Shown: positions 25,552 to 34,696 of the stretch, one piece after another
Layout of the letters: each line of letters begins with the position of its first letter
Numbering within the stretch: the stretch's first letter is position 1
NCBI GenBank assembly: GCA_017656305.1
Contig: JACDOG010000006.1
Location: 1 to 64,000, forward strand
Direction of reading: 5' to 3'
Source of the DNA: Thermoanaerobacteraceae bacterium
Lineage (GTDB): Bacteria > Bacillota > JADQBR01
Length of the DNA stretch: 64,000 nucleotides
Translations under genes and position numbers: made by a program
Notes under the pieces: generated by a model
Told to the model about the DNA's origin: nothing
What the model saw: only the letters and a program-made list of their open reading frames with translations
The model's database searches: none

Positions 25552-26122
25552 GTTTGTCACCAGCGGTGTGAAAATGAGCCAGTACCCGCAGGGACCGTTG
25601 CCGGAAGTGGCTTTTGCCGGGCGTTCCAATGTGGGCAAGTCCTCCCTGCTGAACAAGCTGGTGCGCCGGAAAAAGTTGGCTCGGGTCAGTAAACAGCCGG
25701 GCCGCACGCGAACCATAAACTTTTTTCGCGTCAATGACCAGTTTCATCTGGTAGACTTGCCTGGTTACGGCTTTGCTCGGGTGCCTGCCAGCGTCAAGCG
25801 GCAGTGGGGCAGGATGATTGAGGAATATCTCAGCAAGCGTGAACAGTTGCGCGGCGTGGTGCTGCTGCTGGATATCCGCCACAAACCCACGGTGGATGAT
25901 CAACAGATGGTGGAGTGGCTGGTGGCCAGCAAAGTGCCGACTATATTTGTCGCCACCAAGGCGGATAAAATAAGCCGCGGCAAGCGACAGAAACATCTAT
26001 CCGTGATTAGAAAAACCCTGGAACTGCCGCCGGACCAGCCTGTGATTGCATTTTCCGCCGAAACCGGGGAAGGGAAGGATGTGTTATTATCCGGTATCGA
26101 AAGGTTAATAAATTCGGATTAA
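25532..26122 (+). CDS. engB: Ribosome biogenesis GTP-binding protein EngB/YsxC
   Basis: A 196-residue TRAFAC-class GTPase needed for 50S subunit assembly. G1 is [11 protein letters not shown]3 is DLPGYGFA and G4 is TKADK; the switch segment GRTRTINFF is typical. ATG at 25532 lies inside the end of lon with GGTGGAT as its ribosome binding site, so the two are translationally coupled, the usual lon-ysxC order. Confidence 0.96.
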   Translation: MEIKKAEFVTSGVKMSQYPQGPLPEVAFAGRSNVGKSSLLNKLVRRKKLARVSKQPGRTRTINFFRVNDQFHLVDLPGYGFARVPASVKRQWGRMIEEYLSKREQLRGVVLLLDIRHKPTVDDQQMVEWLVASKVPTIFVATKADKISRGKRQKHLSVIRKTLELPPDQPVIAFSAETGEGKDVLLSGIERLINSD

Positions 26123-26126
26123 AGGG

Positions 26127-26166
26127 AAAACCCGCTGACGGCAAAAAGCACCGGCGGGTTTTTTGT
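26127..26166 (+). terminator. Terminator after engB
   Basis: AAACCCGC (26127-26134) pairs with GCGGGTTT (26154-26161) around an imperfect inner stem, followed by a T-run. Confidence 0.75.
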
Positions 26167-26290
26167 TAAACATTTTTTCAGGAATCTTCAGGTATCGCCC
26201 GATTTTACCCGGTAGCGCATGCAATCTTTCCTTTTCCTTTATTTCTGAAAATAGTGTTTGGAATAGAACTGAAGTGGAGCATTACTTGCA

Positions 26291-26318
26291 AAAAAACAGC
26301 AGCCTGAGCTGCTGTTTT
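26291..26318 (-). terminator. Terminator of the DMT transporter gene
   Basis: Stem AAAACAGCAGC (26293-26303) with GCTGCTGTTTT (26308-26318) and a 4-base loop. The A-run at 26291-26296 gives the T-tail on the minus strand. Confidence 0.8.
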
Positions 26319-26360
26319 ACATGACATTTTGGTAAGACGCTTGTTAAACTGTTTATGGTT

Positions 26361-27236
26361 TTATTGACTTTTTAGTTCGGCCAGCAGCATGCCGGTAAGG
26401 ACCAGCACGCTACCGGTGATATCCCTGGGAGTCATGGTTTCCGAAAGAAGCAGTACGGCAAAAATAGCGGCAAATACCGGTTCCATGGAAAAAATAATAG
26501 CCGTGCGTGTTGCGGTGGTAAATTTCTGTGCCCAGTTTTGAATTAAATATGCCAGGGCCGTTGCGGGAATAGCCGTGATAAGTAGAGCAATAACTACATT
26601 AAGGGAAAATACGACCGGCTGGCGTTCCAAAGCAACGGCAAAAAGGCCGCTTAAGAAGGCAACTGTACCTATCTGTGCGGTCACCAGCATTAGCGTGTCA
26701 TAGAGCGGGCTAAAACGTCCCACCAGCACTATGTGCAGGGCAAAACTTACCGCGCAGAAAAAAACCAGCAGGTCACCGGTATTAATTTGCAAGGGAAACT
26801 GCAATGACAGAAATCCCAGTCCGAGAGCGGCTGATATTGCGCCCAGCAGAGCATACGGAGTAGGTGATTCTTTTAATAATATTGTAGTAAAAATGGGTAC
26901 AAGAACTACCGATAGACCCGTAATAAAGCCTGCGTTGGAGGCGGTTGTGTATTGCAGACCGATGGTTTGAAAGGAATAACCGGCAAATAGGACAGTGCCG
27001 ATAATTGCTCCTGTTGTGACTAGCTTTTTCGAAAAATTTCTACCGCGTCCTTTAAGAAACAGTGTCATAAAAATAAAGGCGATGGTGAAACGAATGGCGT
27101 TGAAGGTAAAGGGTTTGATATCAATTAGGGCGTTTTTTACTGTGACAAATGTTAATCCCCAAACCAAAGCGACCATTGAGAGCAAAAAGTCTGCGGTAAG
27201 CTGTTTGGTTTCTGTTTTTGCTTGTGGTTTTGGCAT
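26361..27236 (-). CDS. EamA/DMT-superfamily transporter
   Basis: A 291-residue inner-membrane protein with ten predicted hydrophobic segments in two EamA repeats (about 15-140 and 150-288). Family landmarks are ALVWGLTFV near the N-terminus, FNAIRFTIAF, GLQYTTASNAGFIT and FSMEPVFAAIFA. Relatives export amino acids or other metabolites; the substrate is not readable. ATG start with AAGGACGG upstream. Monocistronic and convergent with engB. Confidence 0.9.
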   Translation of the reverse strand: MPKPQAKTETKQLTADFLLSMVALVWGLTFVTVKNALIDIKPFTFNAIRFTIAFIFMTLFLKGRGRNFSKKLVTTGAIIGTVLFAGYSFQTIGLQYTTASNAGFITGLSVVLVPIFTTILLKESPTPYALLGAISAALGLGFLSLQFPLQINTGDLLVFFCAVSFALHIVLVGRFSPLYDTLMLVTAQIGTVAFLSGLFAVALERQPVVFSLNVVIALLITAIPATALAYLIQNWAQKFTTATRTAIIFSMEPVFAAIFAVLLLSETMTPRDITGSVLVLTGMLLAELKSQ

Positions 27237-27261
27237 TTTAATTCCGTCCTTTTAATAGAAA

Positions 27262-27290
27262 TTAATAAAAACACTTTTTTATTTTGGCAA
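27262..27290 (-). promoter_or_regulatory. Probable promoter of the DMT transporter gene
   Basis: On the minus strand TTGCCA (27290-27285), 17-base spacer, TATTAA (27267-27262), 26 bases before the ATG. Confidence 0.5.
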
Positions 27291-27321
27291 ATGTTGTATA
27301 TAGAGTCAAGATTTAATGACA

Positions 27322-27354
27322 AATTCACATCGAGAACCGTCCCCGATGTGAATT
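27322..27354. repeat. Palindromic element with a GAACCGTCCC-type loop
   Basis: Arms AATTCACATCG (27322-27332) and CGATGTGAATT (27344-27354), perfect over 11 bp, enclose AGAACCGTCCC. The hairpin ends directly at the GGAGGT ribosome binding site of the next gene, so it could influence its translation. The loop motif recalls dispersed intergenic palindromes of Clostridia (recollection, not a search). Confidence 0.7.
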
Positions 27355-27366
27355 GGAGGTGGGAGT

Positions 27367-27792
27367 TTGCGCAGGGTAAATGTTAAGGCGGTGGCAAAAG
27401 GGATTGCTTGCGGGCTGGCGGTGTTGTTGGCCGGTTACAGCATCCTGCTTTTGTGGGTGCTGTACGGGGCCCGGGAGGTTTATTACCTGACATTTTACAT
27501 CAAGCTCCTTTTCTTTACTGCTCTGGCTGTTGCCGGACTGGTAGGGGGTATGACGGCAGGCTGGCAGGGATGGCGGCATGGCGGCTGGATTGGCATGACC
27601 GTTTCGCTGGCAACCGTTTTTTTCTGGGGACTGTTGATTCCCGAACAGGTGTACTCGCTGACCAGCGTAATTGGGAAGTTGGCGTACGGCGCGTTTCTTG
27701 GCGGGGCCGCGGCGGTATGCGGTGTCAACCTTGCCTTTGTGCAGCGCAGACGGCGGTTTAACAAGAGGATTAAAAAGAATTCAATTTATTAA
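27367..27792 (+). CDS. Small four-helix membrane protein (TIGR04086-like)
   Basis: A 141-residue integral membrane protein with about four hydrophobic segments (roughly 10-35, 42-62, 70-90, 98-122) and a strongly basic C-terminus (RRRRFNKRIKK). The layout resembles the TIGR04086 family of Firmicutes, but I am not sure of the assignment. The TTG start at 27367 has GGAGGTGG about 6 bases upstream. It stands between the transporter and meaB without obvious partners. No function is known. Confidence 0.65.
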   Translation: MRRVNVKAVAKGIACGLAVLLAGYSILLLWVLYGAREVYYLTFYIKLLFFTALAVAGLVGGMTAGWQGWRHGGWIGMTVSLATVFFWGLLIPEQVYSLTSVIGKLAYGAFLGGAAAVCGVNLAFVQRRRRFNKRIKKNSIY

Positions 27793-27910
27793 AACATTTC
27801 TGAAAAAAATAAAAAGGAAAATATAGCAGTAAATAGAATACTATATAGTTAATTGGTGGAATAATTTTTAAGCTTTATTCCAGAAAAATCTGTGGTTAGG
27901 GGTGTAGTAA

Positions 27911-28849
27911 ATGAAATTGGCAGAAGATTTGCTTGCCGGCAACCGCCGTGCTTTGGCCAAGGCCATCACAGTAGTGGAAAACGGAACAGAGGGAAAAAAG
28001 GAGCTGCTGGCTAAGATATACCCGCATACTGGCAATGCCTACGTTGTTGGCATTACCGGGTCACCGGGTGCGGGAAAAAGCTCACTGGTAGACAGGTTGA
28101 CAGAGCATATTAGAAAACATTATGGCCTTACAGTAGGGATTATTGCTGTGGATCCCACCAGCCCTTTCAGCGGTGGTGCGCTGCTGGGAGACCGGATTCG
28201 CATGCAGGACCACGTGCTGGATGAAGGTGTGTTTATCCGCAGTATGGGTACCCGGGGCAGTTTGGGAGGATTGTCCCGTGCCACCAAAGAGGTAATCAAG
28301 GTGCTGGATGCTTCCGGCATGGACATTATCCTGGTGGAAACGGTGGGTGTGGGCCAGTCAGAGCTTGACATCATGAATGCCGCCGATACCACGGTTGTGG
28401 TCCTGACGCCCGGTGCCGGGGATATCATTCAGACACTGAAAGCGGGTATTATGGAAATTGCCGATGTATTTGCTGTCAACAAGGCGGACCTGGAAGGGGC
28501 GGACCGTACCGTAACCGAGGTGGAGTCCATGCTTGAGCTGGATAAGGAGCGTGACTGGACACCTCCGGTTGTTCCGGTGATATCACTGCACAACAAGGGG
28601 CTGGATCAGTTGTATCAGGCTATTTTAAAGCACAAGGAATATTTAACTGAAAGCGGCCAACTGGCGGTACATCGGCAGCAGCGATTGAAATCGGAAGTTG
28701 TGGAAGTGGTGCTGGAGCAGTTGAAGCAGAAGATTACCAGGGAATTCAAGGAATCCGGAAACTTTGAAGAGACTTTGGAAAAGGTGGTTAAGCGGGAAAT
28801 TGACCCTTACCAGGCTTCCGAGGTTATTTTAGGTGCGTTGATAAGATAG
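27911..28849 (+). CDS. meaB: MeaB/ArgK-family GTPase (B12-mutase chaperone)
   Basis: A 312-residue G3E-family GTPase. Walker A is GSPGAGKSS, then VDPTSPFSGGALLGDRIRM, the ETVGVGQSE switch and the NKAD specificity motif. MeaB protects and loads adenosylcobalamin-dependent methylmalonyl-CoA mutase and relatives such as isobutyryl-CoA mutase. No mutase gene is adjacent, so its client is unlinked; the glutamate mutase-like gene at 10607 is another B12-type protein in this window but from a class not known to use MeaB. ATG start at 27911. Confidence 0.9.
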   Translation: MKLAEDLLAGNRRALAKAITVVENGTEGKKELLAKIYPHTGNAYVVGITGSPGAGKSSLVDRLTEHIRKHYGLTVGIIAVDPTSPFSGGALLGDRIRMQDHVLDEGVFIRSMGTRGSLGGLSRATKEVIKVLDASGMDIILVETVGVGQSELDIMNAADTTVVVLTPGAGDIIQTLKAGIMEIADVFAVNKADLEGADRTVTEVESMLELDKERDWTPPVVPVISLHNKGLDQLYQAILKHKEYLTESGQLAVHRQQRLKSEVVEVVLEQLKQKITREFKESGNFEETLEKVVKREIDPYQASEVILGALIR

Positions 28850-28899
28850 AAGTCAGAAGACAGAATAGGGTATATGCTGGCTTCCGGCTTCTGTATTCT
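28848..28899. repeat. Intergenic palindromic repeat (CTTCTGTATTCT type)
   Basis: AGAAGTCAGAAG (28848-28859) pairs with CTTCTGTATTCT (28888-28899) at 10 of 12 positions. The right arm is identical to 43832-43843 in the palindrome after rodA, so these are two copies of one dispersed element. Confidence 0.65.
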
Positions 28900-28920
28900 T
28901 TACGATAAGGAGGACTTAAG

Positions 28921-29367
28921 GTGAGTGAGGAATTGGCGCTTGCAGCCAGGAATATGGCGGGAGACTATTTTAGACAGGGTTACAATTGTGCCGAGGCCAT
29001 ATTTTTAACCTTTAACGAGCTTTTATCCTTGAATATGGACCGGGAGCTGGTCCGGCTGACCAGCGGTTTAGGAGGGGGCTTGGGCCACGCCGGCTGTGCC
29101 TGCGGTGCCCTGATCGGCTCCGTGCTGGTGCTGGGTGCTCTCAAAGGCAGGACCACTACCGACCTGAATGAAAGAGATGTTATTTACGCCCTGTCCCGTA
29201 AATTTCACGACAGGTTTGAAGAAAGATTTGGCGCTACCTGTTGTCACGCTTTGAATACCTACCCTTATGACAGCAGGGAACACCTGAAGAACTGTCTGAA
29301 GATCACGGGCAATACCGGGAAATTGTTGATGGATTTCCTGCGGGAGGAAGGGCTGGTAACCGGTTAA
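28921..29367 (+). CDS. C_GCAxxG_C_C family redox-type protein
   Basis: A 148-residue soluble protein of the C_GCAxxG_C_C family. Conserved positions: YNCAEAI (C near residue 21), the GCACGALIG motif, the vicinal CC of GATCCHALN and the cysteine of LKNCLKITG. No signal peptide and no heme motif, unlike the exported relative at 7735. The family is assumed to be redox-active and is common in anaerobes; some members are selenoproteins, but no in-frame TGA is needed here. GTG at 28921 follows AAGGAGG. It lies between meaB and the valS leader. Confidence 0.85.
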   Translation: MSEELALAARNMAGDYFRQGYNCAEAIFLTFNELLSLNMDRELVRLTSGLGGGLGHAGCACGALIGSVLVLGALKGRTTTDLNERDVIYALSRKFHDRFEERFGATCCHALNTYPYDSREHLKNCLKITGNTGKLLMDFLREEGLVTG

Positions 29368-29378
29368 ACCGCAGTTAC

Positions 29379-29407
29379 TTGACAGGGGCGTGCAATATCG
29401 ATAGAAT
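29379..29407 (+). promoter_or_regulatory. Sigma-A promoter of the valS T-box leader
   Basis: TTGACA (29379-29384), 17-base spacer, TAGAAT (29402-29407). Confidence 0.85.
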
Positions 29408-29413
29408 ATTGCT

Positions 29414-29705
29414 TGAATATGCGAGAAATGAGAATAAAAAGAAAAAATGGTGAAGGGGAGTAGTATCCGGCACATCGCCGCAAGAGAGGGAAACCCGCAG
29501 GCTGAAAGGTTTCCTCGGAGAGAGGTCGGAGAAGTCGCCCTGGAATTGCCTTGCTGAAAGGTCAGTAGGTAAGGCCGGTTGACCGCCGTTAATGGTTTCG
29601 AGAGTAGCTGTCGGTTGGCAGTTGTACGGAGTGTGGCAGCTAAACTAAGGTGGTACCGCGGAAGCAAAGCTCTTTCGTCCTTAACCGGATGGAAGGGTTT
29701 TTTTG
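29414..29705 (+). ncRNA. T-box leader upstream of valS
   Basis: The T-box core AAGGTGGTACCGCGG is at 29647-29661. It is followed by a terminator stem (29670-29680 with 29687-29697, two G-T pairs) and seven T; the T-box bases can form the competing antiterminator. The likely specifier triplet is GTC at 29534-29536, a valine codon, in the same GAA-NNN-G setting as the leucine specifier of the leuS leader. Uncharged tRNA-Val should promote read-through into valS. The 5' limit is set from the promoter. Confidence 0.9.
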
Positions 29706-29808
29706 ATTTTAAGGTAACTTATATAGACATACTAGCAGTAATGGACCGTGTTTCCAGCCATTTTTCAAAGTTATGACAAAGCTTAAGTAACCAAGGAAGG
29801 TGAAAAAT

Positions 29809-32457
29809 ATGACAGCGGAAAATTTAAGCAAAACCTATGATCCGAAGCAGGTTGAGCAAAAGTGGTATCAAAAGTGGGAGGAAAATGGTTACTTTCAGGC
29901 TACGGTGGATCAAGATAAGGAATGCTTTTCTATTGTCATGCCGCCGCCAAATGTAACTGGTTCGTTACACCTGGGACATGCCCTGGACAACACGCTGCAG
30001 GACATACTGACTCGCTGGCGGCGCATGCAGGGTTACAATACTTTGTGGCTGCCGGGGACGGACCATGCCGGTATCGCTACCCAGGCGAAAGTGGAGGAAC
30101 AGCTGGCCAAGGAAGGTCTGTCCAAGTATAATTTGGGTCGGGAAAAGTTTTTAGAGCGGGTTTGGGATTGGAAACACCAGTACGGCAACCGTATTACTAG
30201 GCAACTGCGTATGCTGGGGGCTTCCTGTGACTGGAGCAGGGAACGGTTTACCTTGGACGAGGGTTGCTCCCGGGCTGTGCGCGAGGTATTCGTCAGGCTG
30301 TACGAAAAGGGCCTGATTTACCGGGGCGACTACATAATTAACTGGTGCCCCAAGTGCCAGACCACCATTTCCGATATTGAAGTAGAGCATCAGGAAAAGG
30401 CGGGCAGCCTGTGGCACATCAAGTACCCGTTGAAGGACAGTGACCGCTACGTGGTAGTGGCCACCACACGGCCCGAAACCATGCTGGGTGACACGGCTGT
30501 AGCTGTACATCCCAAGGATGAACGCTACCAGGATATTATCGGCAAGACGGTAATCTTGCCCATTGTGGGTCGGGAAATACCCGTTATTGCCGACGAATTT
30601 GTAGACCCGGAATTTGGTTCAGGTGCCGTCAAGGTTACGCCTGCCCATGACCCCAACGACTTTGAGATGGGCAAGCGGCATAACCTGGAAGAAATCGTGG
30701 TTATTGATAAAAAGGCCAAAATGACCGAGGCCGCCGGAAAGTACCAGGGCATGGACCGGTACGAGTGCCGGGAAATTCTAGTGCAGGACCTTATGGACCA
30801 GGGATACCTGGTGGATACCGAGGAACACCAGCACGCCGTGGGCCATTGCTACCGCTGTGGTACCGTGATTGAACCGCTGGTTTCCAAGCAGTGGTTTGTG
30901 AAGATGGAGCCGCTGGCAAAACCGGCTATCAGGGCTGTTGATGACGGCAGGATTCGTTTTGTACCCGAGCGGTTTACCAAAATTTACAAGGGTTGGCTGG
31001 AAAACATCAGGGACTGGTGTATTTCTCGCCAGCTGTGGTGGGGGCACCGGATACCCGTCTGGTACTGCCAGGACTGCGGGGAGGTTATTTGCGCCATAGA
31101 AGACCCGGATAAGTGTACCAGGTGCGACAGTGACAATCTGAAACAGGATCCGGATGTGCTGGATACCTGGTTTAGTTCGGGGCTATGGCCTTTTTCCACC
31201 ATGGGCTGGCCCGATGACACCGAAGACTTGAAGAACTTCTACCCCACCTCGGTACTGGTTACCGGCAGGGATATCATTTTCTTCTGGGTTGCGCGGATGA
31301 TATTCATGGCCCTGGAGTTTATGGAGGAAGTGCCTTTTAGGGATGTGTTCATCCACGGTTTGGTGTTGGATGCCCAGGGGCGGAAGATGAGCAAGTCGCT
31401 GGGTAACGGTGTGGACCCCATTGAAGTAATCGAGCAGTACGGGGCCGACACGCTGCGGTTCATGCTGATTACCGGCAATACCCCGGGTAATGACCTGCGC
31501 TTCCACTTTGAACGTTTGGAGGGCACGCGTAACTTTGCCAACAAGATTTGGAATGCGGCCCGGTTTGTGATTATGAACCTGGATGGCGAAAGGGATATTA
31601 ACGAGGAGAAATTGCACTATACGCTGGCAGACCGCTGGATTATTTCCCGGTTTAACCGCACGGCAAAAAAGGTCACCCAGTTACTGGAAAAATATGAACT
31701 GGATGAAGCCGCGCGCCTGCTTTATGACTTCATCTGGAGCGAGTTCTGTGACTGGTACATTGAATTGGCCAAGTCCAGGTTGTACGGGGAAGACCTACAG
31801 GGTAAGCGGACCGCGCAGCACGTATTGCGCACGGTGCTGAGCGATACCATGAAGCTGCTGCACCCGTTTATGCCATTTATCACCGAGGAGATTTGGCAGA
31901 AGTTGAACCCCGGTCAGGAAACAATATTGCTCAGCCGCTGGCCCGAAGGTGATGTGGCGCTGATTGATGCGGACCAGGAACGGCAGATGGAGATTGTCAT
32001 GGGTGTTATTAAAGGTATCCGCAATATCCGTGGTGAAATGAACGTGGCGCCCGGGAAAAAGGCACGGGTGGTACTGGTGGCTGGTTCGCAGCAGGTGCGG
32101 CAGGTGCTGGAGGAAAGCAAGAATTATCTGGATAACCTGGCCAATGCCCACCCGGTGGAAATCCACGAGACGCTGGATAATCCGCCGGAACAGGCAGCTA
32201 CTGCCGTGGAAAGCGGTGTGGAAATATTTATGCCGCTCAAGGGTCTGATTGACTTTGACAAGGAAAAGGCTCGGTTGGAGAAGGAACTGGCCAATCTGGA
32301 AAAAGAATTGGCGAGAATCAACAAAAAGCTTGCAAACCCCAATTTCCTGGAGAGAGCGCCGCAGGAAGTGGTAAACAAGGAAAAACAAAAGCAGGAGGAA
32401 TATACGGCCAAGAAACAGGCCTTACAGGCGAGGTTGCAATTAATTCAAAAGGACTAA
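29809..32457 (+). CDS. valS: Valine--tRNA ligase
   Basis: An 882-residue class I aminoacyl-tRNA synthetase. The HIGH motif is in [12 protein letters not shown] and the KMSKS motif in [11 protein letters not shown]; the editing domain lies between, with the [12 protein letters not shown] segment. Zinc-type cysteines occur in CPKCQTT and near CQDCGEV. The C-terminal 65 residues form the ValS coiled coil. ATG at 29809 is about 8 bases after AAGGAAGGTG; the GTG at 29800 overlaps that site. It is controlled by the T-box and followed closely by folC, a common pairing. Confidence 0.97.
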   Translation: MTAENLSKTYDPKQVEQKWYQKWEENGYFQATVDQDKECFSIVMPPPNVTGSLHLGHALDNTLQDILTRWRRMQGYNTLWLPGTDHAGIATQAKVEEQLAKEGLSKYNLGREKFLERVWDWKHQYGNRITRQLRMLGASCDWSRERFTLDEGCSRAVREVFVRLYEKGLIYRGDYIINWCPKCQTTISDIEVEHQEKAGSLWHIKYPLKDSDRYVVVATTRPETMLGDTAVAVHPKDERYQDIIGKTVILPIVGREIPVIADEFVDPEFGSGAVKVTPAHDPNDFEMGKRHNLEEIVVIDKKAKMTEAAGKYQGMDRYECREILVQDLMDQGYLVDTEEHQHAVGHCYRCGTVIEPLVSKQWFVKMEPLAKPAIRAVDDGRIRFVPERFTKIYKGWLENIRDWCISRQLWWGHRIPVWYCQDCGEVICAIEDPDKCTRCDSDNLKQDPDVLDTWFSSGLWPFSTMGWPDDTEDLKNFYPTSVLVTGRDIIFFWVARMIFMALEFMEEVPFRDVFIHGLVLDAQGRKMSKSLGNGVDPIEVIEQYGADTLRFMLITGNTPGNDLRFHFERLEGTRNFANKIWNAARFVIMNLDGERDINEEKLHYTLADRWIISRFNRTAKKVTQLLEKYELDEAARLLYDFIWSEFCDWYIELAKSRLYGEDLQGKRTAQHVLRTVLSDTMKLLHPFMPFITEEIWQKLNPGQETILLSRWPEGDVALIDADQERQMEIVMGVIKGIRNIRGEMNVAPGKKARVVLVAGSQQVRQVLEESKNYLDNLANAHPVEIHETLDNPPEQAATAVESGVEIFMPLKGLIDFDKEKARLEKELANLEKELARINKKLANPNFLERAPQEVVNKEKQKQEEYTAKKQALQARLQLIQKD

Positions 32458-32471
32458 GGAGAAATGATGCC

Positions 32472-33776
32472 ATGAACTACCAGGAAGCACTGCAATTTTT
32501 GCGCGAACTTACCAAATTCGGCATGAATTTCGGTCTGGATAGAATCAAGACCCTGCTGGGTTTGCTTGGTAACCCGGAGCGGAACTTGCAGGTGATTCAT
32601 ATCGGTGGTACCAACGGCAAGGGTTCCGTGGCCGCCATGGTCAGCAGCATTCTGCAGGCCGAAGGAAAAAGAGTGGGGACGTTTACGTCCCCACATCTTG
32701 ATAGTTACCGGGAACGCATTCGCATTAACGGCGAAATGATTCCCGAGGAAGACGTGGCGCGGCTGCTGACGGAAATCCGGCCGCTGCTGGAACAAATGGT
32801 TGCAGCGGGCCACGAGCATCCTACGGAGTTTGAGATCAACACCGCCCTGGCCTTGCTGTATTTCAGCAGGAAGCAGGTGGACCTGGCGGTAGTTGAGGTT
32901 GGGCTAGGAGGGCTTATTGATTCCACAAATGTGGTGCATCCCCTGGTAACCGTGATTACTAACGTGGGAATGGACCATATGGACTATTTGGGGAATACTA
33001 TTGAAGAGATAACCAGAATAAAAGCGGGTATTATAAAGGAAAATACCATTGTTATTACCGGTGCGACCAAGCCGCAGGTACTGCGGATACTGGAGGAAAA
33101 ATGTGCTGAAAAAGGCGTTCCGCTTGTCAAGGTGGGACAGGATGTCAGGTACGAATATACTGCCGCCGGCCTAGCGGGTCAGGAATTTACCGTCAGGACA
33201 CCCGACCGGGAATACCCGTCCTTAAAGATTCCCTTGCTGGGACGGCACCAGGTTGTTAATGCCTCGGTTGCCGTGGCGGCAGTGGAGGCACTGCGGCAGC
33301 AGGGTGTGGCTGTCAGTGACCGGGCGCTTCGTGAAGGCTTGAGCAGAACCGAGTGGCCTGCCAGACTGGAATTAATAGAAGGTGAGCCGCCGGTACTGGT
33401 GGATGCTGCGCACAATTATGATGGAGCGGCTGCACTAGCGGAAGCACTCAAGGAATATTTTGCGGATAAAAAAATAGTGCTGTTAATCGGTATGCTGGCT
33501 GATAAGGAACGAGAAAAAGTGCTGAGTCTCCTGGCGCCCCTGGCCGAGGCAATAGTCGTTACTCGGCCCAACAGCCCGCGTGCCGGAGACTGGGAACAAC
33601 TGGCAGTGGAGGCCCGGCGGTACCTGGATACTGTGACGGTAGAGCCGGAAATACACCGGGCAGTTGAACGGGCTTGTGAATTTGCTGCCGACATTGAAGA
33701 CGGTCTGGTATGCATCACCGGTTCTTTTTACATGGTGGCAGAAGCGCGCCAGGCGGTACGTGCAAAAAGGACATAA
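32472..33776 (+). CDS. folC: Folylpolyglutamate synthase / dihydrofolate synthase
   Basis: A 434-residue Mur-ligase-like enzyme that adds glutamate to folates and possibly also makes dihydrofolate. The P-loop is IGGTNGKGSVAAM, followed by FTSPHLDSYRERI and the second-domain motif HNYDGAAALAEAL. ATG at 32472 with an AGGAGAA site; 14 bases after valS. A perfect 10-bp inverted repeat (32673-32694) lies inside the codons for VGTFTSPH. Confidence 0.95.
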   Translation: MNYQEALQFLRELTKFGMNFGLDRIKTLLGLLGNPERNLQVIHIGGTNGKGSVAAMVSSILQAEGKRVGTFTSPHLDSYRERIRINGEMIPEEDVARLLTEIRPLLEQMVAAGHEHPTEFEINTALALLYFSRKQVDLAVVEVGLGGLIDSTNVVHPLVTVITNVGMDHMDYLGNTIEEITRIKAGIIKENTIVITGATKPQVLRILEEKCAEKGVPLVKVGQDVRYEYTAAGLAGQEFTVRTPDREYPSLKIPLLGRHQVVNASVAVAAVEALRQQGVAVSDRALREGLSRTEWPARLELIEGEPPVLVDAAHNYDGAAALAEALKEYFADKKIVLLIGMLADKEREKVLSLLAPLAEAIVVTRPNSPRAGDWEQLAVEARRYLDTVTVEPEIHRAVERACEFAADIEDGLVCITGSFYMVAEARQAVRAKRT

Positions 33777-33953
33777 TAAAAAGTATTTTCCAAGAAATCT
33801 CTCGTAATGGTTGCAGGTGATTGCTTTTTAGTGCAGAATATAGACAGATAGTGGGCTTTATTATTTTTTATCATAATTAGTGATTTTTCTCACGAGGAAG
33901 GACACATAGAAAGAAAGTTTTTATCCGTTTTAATTGTTAAGGGGGTTAGGTAG

Positions 33954-34598
33954 ATGAAAACTTTGAAGATACCTGAGGCAACCATTATCCGCCTTTCGGT
34001 TTACTCCCGCTACTTGTCGCAGGTAGACCAGAAGGGAGTTGTGACTATTTCCTCAGGTGAAATAGCGGAAGGTGTGGGGGTAAGTCCGGCGCAGGTTCGG
34101 AAGGACCTGGCTTATTTTGGGGAATTTGGTACCCGTGGTGTCGGGTACAATGTAAAGGACCTGCACCGGCATATCATGAAGATACTGGGTCTGAACAGCG
34201 AATGGCCTACCATTGTCGTGGGCGCCGGTAATTTGGGTACTGCCCTGTGTATGTACCGCGGCTTCCGCGAGCGCGGCTTTCAAATTGTGGCGGTTTTTGA
34301 TAATGACCCCGCCAAAATTGGGGAAAACATAAACGAAGTGACTGTCTACGGTCTGGATAAGCTGGCCGAAATTGTGGAAAAAGAGGATGTGAAAATCGGT
34401 ATTATTGCAGTTCCCGCCGATTACGCCCAGGAAGTGGCCAACCAGCTGGTGGATGCGGGAGTAAATGCTATCTTGAACTTTGCACCGAAAGTGATTAATG
34501 TGCCTGACGGGGTGGAACTGCGTAACGTGGACCTGACGGTGAACCTGGAGATTTTGACCTTTAACCTGGGTACACAAAAACGTAACAGTCAGCCGTAA
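33954..34598 (+). CDS. rex: Redox-sensing transcriptional repressor Rex
   Basis: A 214-residue repressor that senses the NADH/NAD+ ratio. The N-terminal winged helix (about 1-75) has [20 protein letters not shown] and [14 protein letters not shown]; the Rossmann domain has the dinucleotide loop [11 protein letters not shown]; the C-terminal helix supports dimerisation. ATG at 33954 after GGGGGTTAGG. Upstream, ATTGTTAAG at about 33932-33940 resembles half of a Rex operator (TTGTTAA), so autoregulation is possible but only weakly supported. Rex usually controls fermentation and alternative-respiration genes. Confidence 0.96.
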   Translation: MKTLKIPEATIIRLSVYSRYLSQVDQKGVVTISSGEIAEGVGVSPAQVRKDLAYFGEFGTRGVGYNVKDLHRHIMKILGLNSEWPTIVVGAGNLGTALCMYRGFRERGFQIVAVFDNDPAKIGENINEVTVYGLDKLAEIVEKEDVKIGIIAVPADYAQEVANQLVDAGVNAILNFAPKVINVPDGVELRNVDLTVNLEILTFNLGTQKRNSQP

Positions 34599-34601
34599 TA
34601 T

Positions 34602-34630
34602 AAAGACGTCTTCTGGAGACGTCTTTTTTT
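34602..34630 (+). terminator. Terminator after rex
   Basis: Stem AAAGACGTCT (34602-34611) with AGACGTCTTT (34617-34626), then T-run. Confidence 0.9.
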
Positions 34631-34646
34631 CTAGTGGAATTTGGCA

Positions 34647-34652
34647 TATAAT
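34647..34652 (+). promoter_or_regulatory. Probable -10 box of the maf promoter
   Basis: Perfect TATAAT 45 bases before maf. At 17 bases upstream there is only the T-run of the rex terminator (TTTTTT), a poor -35. Confidence 0.4.
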
Positions 34653-34696
34653 AACAAATGTGTCACAATTAGACTCAAACTATAGGGGAGGTAACC

